The position numbers and the translations under genes are program-made. This document shows, one piece after another, positions 1 to 11,000 of a stretch of 11,000 nucleotides of DNA. The notes under the pieces are model-generated. The model had not been told where the DNA came from. It did not search any database and saw nothing but the letters and a program-made list of their open reading frames with translations. How positions within the stretch are numbered: position 1 is the first letter of the stretch; each line of letters begins with the position of its first letter. This stretch comes from Neocallimastix lanati (nom. inval.) (Eukaryota; Neocallimastigomycota; Neocallimastigomycetes; Neocallimastigales; Neocallimastigaceae), in NCBI GenBank assembly GCA_016946835.1, contig JACVTC010000004.1, positions 569,001 to 580,000 on the forward strand. Reading direction: 5' to 3'.

Positions 1-193
1 GATTTCAATATTTCTATATATTAATAAACATATAATAATTATTACTTATTTTATTGAAATATTTATTATACAAAATAAAATAAAAAAGTAAATTTTTATT
101 TAAATATATATAATAATAAAATTTTAATATTATCTTTTTTTTTCTTTTTTTTACTTTCTTTTTTTTCTTTAATCAACATAAAATAAAAAAAAA

Positions 194-236
194 TAAAATA
201 AAAAATAAAATAAAAAATAAAATAAAAAATAAAAAA
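194..236. repeat. 12-bp tandem repeat of A-runs and single T
   Basis: Single T residues occur at 194, 199, 206, 211, 218, 223 and 230, with alternating spacings of 5 and 7. This makes three perfect copies of a 12-bp unit (TA4TA6), followed by a partial copy. It is a simple minisatellite with no sign of function. Confidence 0.85.
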
Positions 237-268
237 ATATATATAAAGCGAAAGAATAAAAAAAATCG

Positions 269-295
269 AAAAAAAAAAAAAAAAAAAAAAAAAAA
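269..295. repeat. A27 homopolymer
   Basis: A run of 27 A residues. Length in such runs is prone to slippage in the cell and in sequencing. Confidence 0.9.
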
Positions 296-668
296 GTTAT
301 ATAATAAATTAATTTATTCTATTTATTATTTATTTATTTTTAATTATATATAACTAAATATATTAAAGGTTAATTTATATTCAATAGAATTATTTATTAA
401 ATATATTTATTAAACATATATATTATGTAAATAATTATTACCAATTACCAATGAAATTTATATTAAATTCTTATTTAACCAAAAAGAAAAAAAAACTTTA
501 ATATTATAGTTTATGTAGGTTAATCAAAAGACACCTTATTAGTTAATTGTCAATTTGATAATAACAATATTTATTTTTAGAATAGATTATATGATATTAT
601 AATTTGGCTTATTAATTGAAATATATAATTATATGATTATTTCACAAATATTTTGTATATTACAACAC

Positions 669-703
<35 letters not shown>
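669..703. repeat. (ATTT)n microsatellite
   Basis: About eight uninterrupted ATTT tetranucleotides, flanked by ordinary AT-rich sequence. Confidence 0.9.
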
Positions 704-1917
704 CTTGTCTGTTTGTTTAATATATATTTTACTGTCAACCTCATTAATATAAATATATGTATTGACGTTAAATATATATATCATTTTTTTAAATAAAAAA
801 AAAGTTGTATTATATATATGTGAAATATATTTATTACAAATCAACTTAAAATATTCTCCAAAAATTCAATTATACTCGTTTTTAAAAATTTGAGTTATTT
901 AAATAAATTATTGCACTTAAAGGAGTAAAGGAATTATCAATGACTTTTAGAAATGCAATATTACATTTCTAACTGTCAACATGTTTATTTATTATTATTA
1001 ATATTCTTATCATATTAACATACATAATATTTTTTAATTTTATTATTGTTTACATATGTGTTGATGCATAATATTTTTTTCTTATTGATAACTGAAATAT
1101 TAATATAAAATTTTATTAATATCCATATTTAATTTTATTGTTTAAGTCTATCACCTTCAGTTTTCTGTGTATTTTCCAAGTATGTATTTTATACATACAT
1201 ATTTATAAATTAGGTATAAATATTTTCCTATACAAACCTAGAAGGATCACATACATATTCAAAGAGGAAAATAATACCAAATTTCAATTTCAAATAATTA
1301 TTGATTTATTTGTTTCTTTTAAAATATATCATAATATCCTATTTTCATTCTTTATAATCTAATATATACATGACGTTGTACAATAAAACAAAAATATAAA
1401 ATAAAATTCCTTTTATCATAATTTAATTATTTTTATTTATTTTTAATTATTTTTCATTTATTATATATAATTTCAATTATTATTTAATTCTAATTTTATA
1501 GAAAAATCAATCTAATATTATTTAATATTATTGTTTCAACTTTTTTTATTGATCTTTAATTAAAATAAAATAGTAATAATTAATAATATCATGAATTTTT
1601 AATAAGTTTGTTTTAAAATTTACATATTTATCTAATTTTTTTTTTCAATTTTTTATTGACCTTTAAATTATTATATAATGATAACAATATTTATATTTAA
1701 ATTCAAAATTGTAAATACATAATTTATATACATTTATAATATTATTTAATTTTCTTTAAAATAATATTATTATTGATTTATATTTTATATTGTATAAATA
1801 TGAGAAAAGAAAAAAGAAAAATAAATAACAAAAGAATATAATAAATTATTAAATTTATTTTTTAAAGCATAAACAAATAATCAATCAAAAACGAAAAACA
1901 AAATAAACTTAAAAATA

Positions 1918-2133
1918 TTAAGTATTTATATATATATATATATAGACATCAATAATACTTTTTTTACTATTATAAAAAAAATTATTAATATTTTTATACT
2001 TTAGCATTATTTCGCATATGCATTTTTCTATAATATTATTTAAACTCACATAGCTATTGTAAAATGAAAATGTAGGAGATTTATTCACTTCAAATTTTGT
2101 ACTTAAGACCTTATTTAACAGATGGGAATCTTT
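1918..2133 (-). pseudogene. Possible coding relic, unidentified
   Basis: A 71-codon run without a stop lies on the minus strand, between an in-frame TGA (2134-2136) and a TAA (1918-1920). It has no suitable start. The first two thirds read as varied residues, including DSHLLNKVLSTKFEVN and a later EKCICEIMLK. The last third runs into low-complexity Asn/Phe/Tyr and a TA repeat. Base composition is less AT-skewed here than on either side, and the plus strand is full of stops. I do not recognise a family. It may be a fragment of an exon or a mobile-element protein, or it may be chance. Confidence 0.2.
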
Positions 2134-2327
2134 TCATTGTTTTTCACATTTAACATTTTATTTTCTTTAATATTCTAATCTACATATGACCATTTTATAG
2201 AAAATTATCACATTAAACATTACCTTATTAATTGAAAAGAAAAAAAAAATTAAAAAGATAAAAAATGTTTATCCACAATAACAAATCATATAAAGTCATT
2301 TATCTTACTTAAATATATTTGACAATA

Positions 2328-2328
<1 letters not shown>

Positions 2329-2362
<34 letters not shown>
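2329..2362. repeat. A34 homopolymer followed by A/G-rich tail
   Basis: 34 A residues followed by a short A4G-type stretch and then AT-rich DNA. It lies about 130 bp before the first recognisable LINE coding sequence. It could be the poly(A) end of an older retroposed copy, but no upstream element is recognisable, so this remains a guess. Confidence 0.85.
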
Positions 2363-2364
<2 letters not shown>

Positions 2365-2508
2365 AAAGAAAAGAGAACCAAAATATTCTAATAATTATTT
2401 TTTAATTTTTTTCTGTTTTTTTTTTTAACCTTTTTTATTAATTTTTATATTTTATAGTTATTAGTATTTTAGTTTATATTACTTTCATTTTTATCAATTT
2501 TTAATTAG

Positions 2509-2910
2509 TTGTTTATTATGGGAAAGATATTTCACCGTAGTTTCCCCTGTTATGGAACATCTATTGACAATACAAGGTTGATTTTTATCCGTGGTATTCA
2601 TTCATTAAACAATGTTAAAATGAACAAATTTACTCATTCTAGATGTAAAAAATTCAAGAATAATATTTTGCCAGTGAAACAAATTACTAATTTTAATGAT
2701 AGTTACTTCATAATTAAAATATGTAATCAAAATATAACCACCTAAAATTTGTAAAAGTATTGAAAAAATTATATCAGGATTTAAAATTTCATATCGTAGA
2801 TGTTCCAAATGGAATCAAAAGGTCATAAGGTTTCTATTCTGCATTAAAATAACATTTAATATCCACTAATGCAAATTCAACAAATCCCAGTTAAACTAAT
2901 TTTGCAAATG
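2509..2910 (+). pseudogene. LINE N-terminal segment, unidentified
   Basis: Upstream of the endonuclease there is a continuous stretch of non-repetitive coding-like sequence. A 78-codon frame runs from about 2509 to 2745 and contains FIRGIHSLNNVKMNKF. The frame then moves, and from 2739 the reading KFVKVLKKLYQDLKFHIVDV continues in the same frame as the endonuclease start, with in-frame stops around 2826, 2847 and 2893. The position and unbroken linkage suggest either ORF1, whose product in other LINEs binds RNA, or the upstream part of a fused ORF. I see no zinc-knuckle cysteines or clear RNA-binding motif, so the function is not assigned. The ATG at 2518 or an earlier one could be the start. 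Confidence 0.4.
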
Positions 2911-2924
2911 TAGTCAACGTTAAT

Positions 2925-3665
2925 CATAACCTAATTTTTCTCAACGTACTTAATATAAATTCTCAAAATCCAGTTTCACATTATAAAAGAAAATTTTTCA
3001 TTTTGCCTTAAATGGAATACCAATGGATGGAATTTTGTGAAAAAGAGATAGTATTTAGTACTTCAACAAGATTTTTGAACCATTTTTTTTTTCAGGAAGC
3101 AGGTAATGATAACAAGGATAATAAATATCCATGTAAAGTAACACTTCCCAACTACAAAATAATTCCAGAAAATAATGGATTCAAATATGTTAGGTTGCAG
3201 AGGTTTATATCTTGGATATTATTTCTCTTGTCAAGCAGTTCCTGAAGATAATTCCTACACTCATCTTGCTTTTTTAACAATATATAGTCTATAGAATCAC
3301 TCTACGTGTTCTATTGGTAATATCTATATTCTCAGAAAGAAATACTTATTACATGTCCGATATGCATTCTCTAAAATTTTCACATGGCTTCAGAATCACA
3401 TTAATCATCTATCTATTCTTCTTGGAGACTTTAATATGAGCCCCGCTGATTTACAAGACAAATTAACCGATAATAACCTTGGTAACTAGTTTGTTCTTCC
3501 GATTAATGGTTCACTTATTTCATGGACTAGGATTTTTTATTCATCAGATATTGATCATATGTTAGTTATCTTAAGTATGCTGGATAAAATATCAAGTGCT
3601 TATTTTGTTGACTATCCTTCTATATTTGGAGAAATTAACCAAGGTATATGCGATGAAGAAATTAG
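2925..3665 (+). pseudogene. LINE AP-like endonuclease, broken
   Basis: In LINEs this domain nicks target DNA to prime reverse transcription. The first half is in one frame: an N-terminal strand resembling the family's 'LNINGL' start reads NVLNINSQN (2943-2969), and the Glu-bearing motif reads FQEAGN (catalytic Glu codon 3096-3098). The frame changes near 3200. The second half then shows LLGDFNMSP, with GDFN at 3424-3435, followed by SWTR and SDIDHML, with the Asp-Ile-Asp-His core at 3547-3558. The C-terminal 'SDH' motif normally found next is not seen, because the sequence reads VDYPSIFG and then diverges. In-frame TAG codons lie at 3292 and 3487. The catalytic residues survive in the DNA but not in one open frame. 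Confidence 0.8.
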
Positions 3666-3694
3666 TAAGGTAATCTCATTTACCGCTAATTATA

Positions 3695-4680
3695 AAGCAT
3701 CATGGACCTGACGGAATTCCAATGGAATTCTTAAAAGCCTTAGTTCCTGGTTAGGACGATTCAGAAGAATCAAGAAAAAATAATAACATTTCATCTGGTT
3801 TTAAATGTCTCAAAGCCTTAATTAATCGTATTTGGAATGGTGATTTTCCTAAATATGGAATAACTCATTCGATAGTTTATATACATAAATAGGGAGATCC
3901 ATCAGATTGCAATAACTATCGTGGCATCTCTCTTATTAATGATGGGTTAAATGTTGTGGAGAAAATCATCGTGAATAGAATCTCTAAATATGGAATTGAT
4001 AAAAAATTTATTAGTCCAGAACAATTTAGATTTTGTAACCTAGAAGAATGTATAAGTCTTGACATTTCATTAAGAATTATAGGTCATAGATGTATATTTG
4101 AAAATAAAGATATTTATCTTGCTTTTTTGGACCTCAAAAAAGTATATGACTCAGTTCCTATATATAATGTATTGATTAAGATTCCTTACCTACATATCGG
4201 AGATAAGTGCTATTATTTTATTGAAAACCTATACTTATCTTCCAAGGCTTGTGGAAGGGTTGATGAACAATTATCTGAATCATTTAATATTAGGAATGGT
4301 GTTTCGTCGAGGTTGTCCCCTCTCATCAATTTTGTTTAACTTGCTCATTAATGACATTTTTAATGAATGTAATAAATAAATATAGAATCTCGATTGGAGA
4401 TAAACGCTGCTGTGGAAGTCTCTTTACAGATGATATTGTTTTATGTGTTCCAACATGATCTCATCTTTGAAAATAGTAAAAATTTGCCATTAAATTGGCT
4501 AGAAATAATAAAATGCAATTTGGTATCAATAAATACGCAAATTTAGTAGAACAAGAAGAATTTTTCAAATTTCTAAATAATAATGATCTTCTCCTTTGTC
4601 TTTTCAAGACAAGAGTTACCTAAAAAGAATTGCTATACCTACCTAGGAGTACCGTTTTCAAATGATTCAGAACTGAAACT
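3695..4680 (+). pseudogene. LINE reverse transcriptase, broken
   Basis: The domain copies element RNA into DNA at the nicked target. It enters with HHGPDGIPMEFLKAL (GPDGIP at 3704-3721) and passes a TAG in the middle of the 'KKGDPSD' motif (3890-3892). It then reads GDPSDCNNYRGISL (3893-3934). An open stretch from 3956 to 4339 includes PEQFRF and motif A, FLDLKKVYDSV, with its Asp codon at 4130-4132. At motif B the frame shifts, so the 'GCPLS' signature (RGCPLSSILFNL) is read from 4308 in another frame. Motif C reads FTDDIVLC (Asp-Asp codons 4429-4434) in the third frame, a Thr-containing version of the usual YADD/FADD box. The thumb-side YLGVPF is at 4640-4657. All three catalytic Asp codons persist, but there is no intact ORF. 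Confidence 0.92.
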
Positions 4681-5380
4681 TTCATACAGAAAATGAATAA
4701 TAAAGTAGTTAGAAAAAGCATTTTATTCCATAAAAGGATTTCTGTAGAATCCTCATATTCCTATCCCACATAAACAAATATTATTTTCTGTTATAGTAAT
4801 TGGGTAAGTCTCAAATTATGAACCTCTACTTGAATCAAAGATAGAAAGAACGAGAAGTACACAGATACTAGTTAATACAAATTTATACTGGATTGAAAGA
4901 TTTTCCAATTAAAATAGCTTTACATCCCTTTATCTTATTTTGTTTCTAAAGAACTTAACATTCCTCCTTTATCTTTATTATCACCGTTGTAGACGTTATG
5001 TATGGGATAAAGAAAGTTGAAATTTAGCAGACAAATTAGATAAATTTCCATCAAAAAAAAAAAAAGTAATTTAAACTTATTCAGAGTTAGAGATAAGGCA
5101 GAAAAATCGATCAAGGCTAAGGTTTATAAGAAAAATGAATTTGAGAAAACTAGAGACTACTTAAAACTCAATTTTAAGTATTCTGAATTTAGCACTGGTT
5201 TCCGATGGGTTCTTCGTGTATAATGTGGACATAAATTCGATGCTCGTGTTGCCAAAGCCGCAAATATGGTTAAAGGCAACTGACCAGAACGCAGTCCTTA
5301 TTGTTATAGAGAAAATATTAATTCTCAATTGAAACATTAACTTTCAAAATATTTTCTTTTCTGTGAATTTCGAATGAAAT
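4681..5380 (+). pseudogene. LINE C-terminal region with degraded Cys/His finger
   Basis: Downstream of the reverse transcriptase, coding resemblance continues through several stops. One segment reads NPHIPIPHKQILFSV and then ERTRSTQILVNTNLYW. After a short gap with an A13 run come FKYSEFSTGFRWVLR and ARVAKAANMVKGN. The last part resembles the CCHC-type finger that ends many LINE proteins. Its second Cys codon is at 5302, the His at 5335 and the last Cys at 5362. The first Cys position is a Ser (AGT, 5293-5295), and stops fall at 5221, 5281 and 5338. In intact elements this region is thought to bind nucleic acid. Assignment rests on order and pattern, so it is less certain than the reverse transcriptase. 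Confidence 0.65.
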
Positions 5381-5407
5381 ATTATATGGATATTAAAATA
5401 ATACTTT

Positions 5408-5945
5408 ATGAAAAAAAATTTTTTTATTACCAAATATTGTCCAATTTCAAATAGTAATATTAGCACTGTTGTCACAGATATGAATAATATAAAATCAAGT
5501 ACTGATTCTGATAGTAGTAACGAAGTATATAATATCAATAATAACAATAATAGCAATGTTGTTAATAATAGTAATAGTATTGATAGTGAATATAGAAATA
5601 TAAATAGAAATATTAGTATTAGTGATAGTTAAAATAATAATATCGTTACTAATGCAGTGAATTGGTCAATTGATAAAAATTGTGTTAATATTAGTAATTT
5701 TTTTTTGAATAATGAATGTGTAAATATATATGTAGCGTGATACCAATTATATAACTTCCTTCGTGGTGAAGGAGATGTAGACATTATTGATTTAGATTAT
5801 ACTAAAGAATTGGAAATTTTGTTTAATAAACAAATAATTTCTAGTGATAATTCTAAAACATCATTCATGATGCGATCTGCGGCTCTCTTTATAGAAATTA
5901 TTCCTAAGGTTAAGTATTCAACAGCAATTGCTATTCCAACGTGAT
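5408..5945 (+). pseudogene. LINE C-terminal Asn/Ser-rich tail
   Basis: A near-open frame of about 178 codons follows the finger, broken only by TAA at 5630-5632 and TGA around 5738, and it ends at a TGA-TAA pair near 5942. From about 5440 to 5690 it is a low-complexity run of Asn, Ser, Ile and Asp encoded largely by AAT, AGT and GAT. It then becomes a normal-looking sequence containing YQLYNFLRGEGDVDIIDLDY and, later, FMMRSAALFIEIIPK. I infer that it is the end of the LINE ORF because it follows directly and has the same composition and orientation. The Asn/Ser run looks like triplet expansion inside a linker. Its function is unknown. Confidence 0.5.
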
Positions 5946-6511
5946 AAGCGCGAACTGACCAGGAGTGTCAACACTAAAAACATAATAAAATAAGGCCAAT
6001 AAAACAGGGTTAATGCTTCTAAAGGAGAAAACTATAATTTCTTTCAGATTAATAATTCAAATATTAATCCGGAATAAGAAATCTTTTATACAGAAATCTT
6101 ATAATCTGGAAGGGAGATTCGTTGTATATGAACTTTTTTCTGAATTTATTTATACATTTCATTTTAAGTATTATTTTTATTTCTCATTGCTATTTAAAAT
6201 ATTATTATGTTCAAATTAGACAAATAGTATTTATTTTTTTATTAATTCTATGTTTTTTGAAAAAAATATTCATGTAATTAATAAATAAGTAAAGTTAAAA
6301 GTTTGCAATAATTTTGGTTATAAAAAAAAATTTAAAATATAATACTTAGAAATTATAAATTTTTTTTTTTTATATATATATATTATCAAATTATATATAT
6401 CAATTTATAAAAAAAACATAGAATGTAAAAAGAACATAGAATAACATTAAATCACATTTATTTTATATATTTCACATGAACTATAATGTGATATATATAA
6501 AATATATGTGT

Positions 6512-6549
<38 letters not shown>

Positions 6550-6595
6550 CATTATTGTCATTATCTCTACATTAATAATAATATATTATTTCAAA
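5946..6595. other. AT-rich spacer before the methyltransferase gene
   Basis: The first 170 bp or so (to about 6130) remain less AT-rich and could be LINE 3-prime untranslated sequence. From there to 6516 the DNA is plain AT-rich sequence with TA runs. The open frame at 6013-6219 has no recognisable motif and degenerates into Phe/Tyr/Leu, so I do not call it a gene. Confidence 0.5.
6517..6547 (+). promoter_or_regulatory. T31 tract upstream of the start codon
   Basis: A run of 31 T residues ends 48 bp before the ATG at 6596. Long poly(dA:dT) tracts in fungal promoters are known to exclude nucleosomes, so a promoter role is possible. Equally long tracts occur in introns and in the transposase relic nearby, so position alone is weak evidence. 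Confidence 0.25.
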
Positions 6596-9293
<2,698 letters not shown>

Positions 9294-9310
9294 GGATATG
9301 AATAATAATA

Positions 9311-9312
<2 letters not shown>

Positions 9313-9358
<46 letters not shown>
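9313..9358. repeat. A46 homopolymer
   Basis: 46 A residues, starting 20 bp after the methyltransferase stop codon, preceded by an AAT repeat and followed by GAGAG. It would be in the 3-prime UTR if transcribed. Confidence 0.9.
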
Positions 9359-9361
<3 letters not shown>

Positions 9362-9520
9362 AGAAATATTTATTATTATTCATATATTATTATATTATTA
9401 TTATAAGAAATTATTTACGTAGAAAAATTCTATATGATAGAAAATTAAAATAAAAAAAATAAATCATAAAAATAAAATAAAAAAATTATTTATTTATTTA
9501 TTTATTTATTAATTTTGCAT

Positions 9521-9716
9521 TATTCATAAAATTAATGATATAGATGTAAAAGATATTAATAAAAATATTTAATATCGTTTTATTTTTTATTTTTATTATA
9601 TATTTTAACAGAAAATTTTTATTTTATGATGTAAAAAATTATTAATAAAAATATAAAAATAAAAATATTTAATAGAAAATTTATTTTAAAGTATTCATAA
9701 AATTAATGATATAGAT
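9521..9716. repeat. 25-bp direct repeat, 171 bp apart
   Basis: The same 25 bases, beginning TATTCATAAAATTAATGATA, occur at 9521-9545 and 9692-9716. Between them, a weaker related string around 9625-9655 (TGTAAAA, then TATTAATAAAAATA) resembles what follows the first copy. The region may be a degenerate tandem array or internal repeats near an end of the MULE element. No inverted partner is visible in this window. Confidence 0.75.
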
Positions 9717-9935
9717 AAACAAGTTATTAATAAAATATAAAAACAATAATAATAATAAAATTATTTAGAAATATTTAGTGATAAAAATGTTTTTAATTTG
9801 TAATTAAGAAAAATTTTATTATTAATAATAATTAAGATAGTATTTATATCATTTTTAGGTCTTTCATTAGTAATTAATTTGGATTCCAAAGTTTTATATT
9901 TTTCAATTTAAATATTGATTTCATCAGTTTTTCCT

Positions 9936-9937
<2 letters not shown>

Positions 9938-9990
<53 letters not shown>
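9938..9990 (-). repeat. A53 tract inside the transposase relic
   Basis: 53 T on the plus strand, so A53 in the sense of the transposase. It sits between the codons for SIGIR and for KLGKTDEINI, where a Lys-rich stretch would be natural. The length is not compatible with the frame on both sides. Confidence 0.9.
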
Positions 9991-10512
9991 CGAATTCCTA
10001 TACTTTTCCTTTTATAACCATTATAAGATAAAGTTTCTTCTTGTATATATTAAATTTACAAAAAGAAAGTTTTTTTTTGAAAATAAATTATTTAAATAAT
10101 TATTGAAAGATTCTGATGAATTTTTTGTTATATGTTCTATATTGTTATAATAATTCCAATTTTCATAATTTTTTAAAATAGTTTTTTTTTTTTTTTTAAA
10201 AAAAATATTCTATTTCAATAACAGGTCATTACTATTTGTTTTACAACTAATTCTACCATATATATCAATTATATATTCAAGATTTACAAAAGGTTTAATT
10301 CATTACTTTATAATAAATATATATTATTATTATATTTTACTTCATTATAATACAATTCATTTTTTTTGAACTCTAACGCTCTTTTATAGTGCCAAATACA
10401 GTATTTAATATTTATATTAGAAAATATTTTTTCTGATGCATTAGATATGCCTTTTTTAAAATCACAATGAAAATTTTTTGGAGTAATTATAGTATTATTG
10501 CTATACTTATTA

Positions 10513-10515
<3 letters not shown>

Positions 10516-10549
<34 letters not shown>
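10516..10549 (-). repeat. A34 tract inside the transposase relic
   Basis: 34 T on the plus strand, giving 11 Lys codons after EMILKKL and then a stop in the transposase sense. The correct frame resumes as NTNKYSNNTIITPKNF one base out of phase. The net shift is therefore a single base modulo three. Confidence 0.9.
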
Positions 10550-10554
<5 letters not shown>

Positions 10555-11000
10555 CTTCAATATCATTTCATATGTACTTTGTTCTTTATTTTTTAATATC
10601 AAAAAAGTAGTATAAAAATTATTTAAGTCTTTAATATAAGTATTAATAATGAGCACTAAATAATTAAATTTAGGTTCAATATAAAAAGAACCATCTGTAA
10701 ATGTATCTTCATTATATTTCATAAATAATTTTACTTGGAATGGATATCGGAAGATTATTAAATTTGGATTTTTGAATATCATAAAATTTTCATTTCTTCT
10801 ATTTTATAATATTTTGATTCATCAGGAATTTCATCAAACTTTGTTACATCAGGAGGTAGTTGTTTATTTATATCTCTTGTTATTTTGAATTTTATATATA
10901 TATATATATATTCAGGACATATAAATCCATTTCTTGTAAAACTTCATTAAATATACTTTAAGTTTTATACCAAAAGGAATTTAACTTTTTCTAATTTCAT

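Larger units (their letters stand above)
1..2490. other. AT-rich intergenic region with simple repeats
   Basis: This long stretch holds no gene that I can recognise. It is almost entirely A and T, with stops in every frame every few codons, and the only structures are simple repeats and one short minus-strand open run listed separately. Slightly less AT-biased islands occur near 500-560, 890-985 and 1180-1290. I translated parts of these by eye and found no family motif, splice-linked exon pair or RNA-gene fold. The open frame from 1138 begins at a TTG codon and is treated as chance. Confidence 0.6.
2500..5945 (+). mobile_element. Decayed non-LTR (LINE) retrotransposon
   Basis: This is one degenerate LINE read left to right. 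The order of parts is an unidentified N-terminal segment, an AP-like endonuclease, a reverse transcriptase with its A, B and C motifs, a C-terminal region with a broken Cys/His finger, and a low-complexity tail. The reading frame moves between all three plus frames, and many stops interrupt it, for example TAG at 3292, 3487 and 3890, TGA at 5281 and TAA at 5338. It cannot make its proteins. Both edges are set by where coding resemblance fades. I could not find target-site duplications, a clear 3-prime poly(A) tail or a 5-prime end. Composition is clearly less AT-rich than the flanks, which helps mark the element. It may be truncated at either end. Confidence 0.85.
9294..9830. other. AT-rich spacer between the two converging genes
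   Basis: This region holds the 3-prime end of the methyltransferase transcript and, probably, the left end of the MULE relic. Several AATAAA-like strings occur near 9455-9480, but in this base composition they cannot be trusted as polyadenylation signals. An A46 run lies at 9313-9358, and TTTA repeats at 9486-9510. No coding sequence is seen. The open frame that continues from the last exon in another frame is only poly-Lys plus AT-rich translation. Confidence 0.6.
9835..10960 (-). pseudogene. MULE (Mutator-like) transposase, broken, 5-prime part uncertain
   Basis: A cut-and-paste DNA transposase relic, read right to left. About 10955-10790 gives NGFICPEY, then QLPPDVTKFDEIPDESKYYK. The open frame 10782-10510 contains FTDGSFY and a C-terminal ILKNKEQSTYEMIL. 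A later frame gives TPKNFHCDFKKGISNASEKI and CIWHYKRALEFKKN, then PFVNLEYIIDIYGRISC. Next come NYENWNYYNNIEHITKNSSE and SFNNYLNNLFSKK. EETLSYNGYKRKSIGIR and TDEINI follow in further frames. The presumed DDE triad is complete: Asp at 10693-10695, Asp at 10461-10463 and Glu at 10111-10113. Cys and His of the CxxH motif are at 10398-10400 and 10389-10391. Frame breaks lie near 10785, at the A34 and A53 tracts and near 10305, and there is a stop around 10210. It cannot be expressed as one protein. Any N-terminal zinc-finger region lies to the right of the window or is lost. Confidence 0.85.

Noticed and set aside
1138-1362. 74-codon open frame on the plus strand
   Set aside because: It begins at TTG, has no recognisable motif, sits in AT-rich DNA and reads as Ile/Phe/Tyr/Leu low complexity.
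2329-2362. A34 as the poly(A) tail of the LINE
   Set aside because: It lies upstream of a plus-strand element, so it is at the wrong end. At most it could end an older unrelated copy.
2605-2808. 67-codon minus-strand open frame
   Set aside because: It is a shadow of the plus-strand LINE N-terminal coding sequence.
5344-5556. 70-codon minus-strand open frame rich in Leu and Ile
   Set aside because: It is the reverse of the LINE Asn/Ser-rich tail. The Leu/Val/Ile run mirrors AAT/AGT triplets and is not a membrane protein.
6013-6219. 68-codon plus-strand open frame after the LINE
   Set aside because: It has no family motif, decays into Phe/Tyr/Leu and may be LINE 3-prime untranslated sequence.
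9455-9480. Polyadenylation signal for the methyltransferase
   Set aside because: AATAAA occurs by chance throughout this AT-rich DNA, so no single copy can be chosen from sequence alone.

Overview
The window looks like nuclear DNA of a very AT-rich, intron-using eukaryote. An anaerobic gut chytrid (Neocallimastigomycota) fits best. The reasons are the extreme AT content between genes, homopolymer runs of up to 53 bases, short AT-rich introns in a conserved gene, and decayed LINE and Mutator-like (MULE) elements. This assignment is inferred from style and protein resemblance. Another AT-rich protist is not excluded. Nothing bacterial, phage-like or organellar is visible.

Layout. 1-2490: AT-rich DNA with simple repeats and one weak minus-strand coding relic (1918-2133). 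About 2500-5945: a decayed plus-strand non-LTR (LINE) retrotransposon. It carries an unidentified N-terminal part, an AP-type endonuclease, a reverse transcriptase, a C-terminal region with a degraded Cys/His finger, and an Asn/Ser-rich tail. All are recognisable but broken by stops and frame changes. 5946-6595: AT-rich spacer with a T31 tract just before the next gene. 6596-9293: the one intact host gene, with seven exons and six introns. It encodes a 300-residue protein of the METTL18/Hpm1 family, the histidine protein methyltransferase that modifies ribosomal protein L3. 9294-9830: AT-rich spacer with an A46 run and a 25-bp direct repeat. About 9835 to the right edge, minus strand: a decayed MULE transposase. 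Its DDE residues are all visible but lie in different frames, and two long A-tracts interrupt its coding sequence.

The gene model for 6596-9293 was assembled by hand from reading frame, splice sites and family motifs. Its weakest points are the 24-nt first exon, the exon 2 donor (two phase-0 options 3 nt apart) and the GC-AG fifth intron. The two mobile elements face each other across the methyltransferase gene and have no functional link to it. I found no undescribed multi-gene system. The points worth a second look are the unusual introns, the nested repeat in intron 3 and the expansion of poly-Lys tracts inside the transposase.
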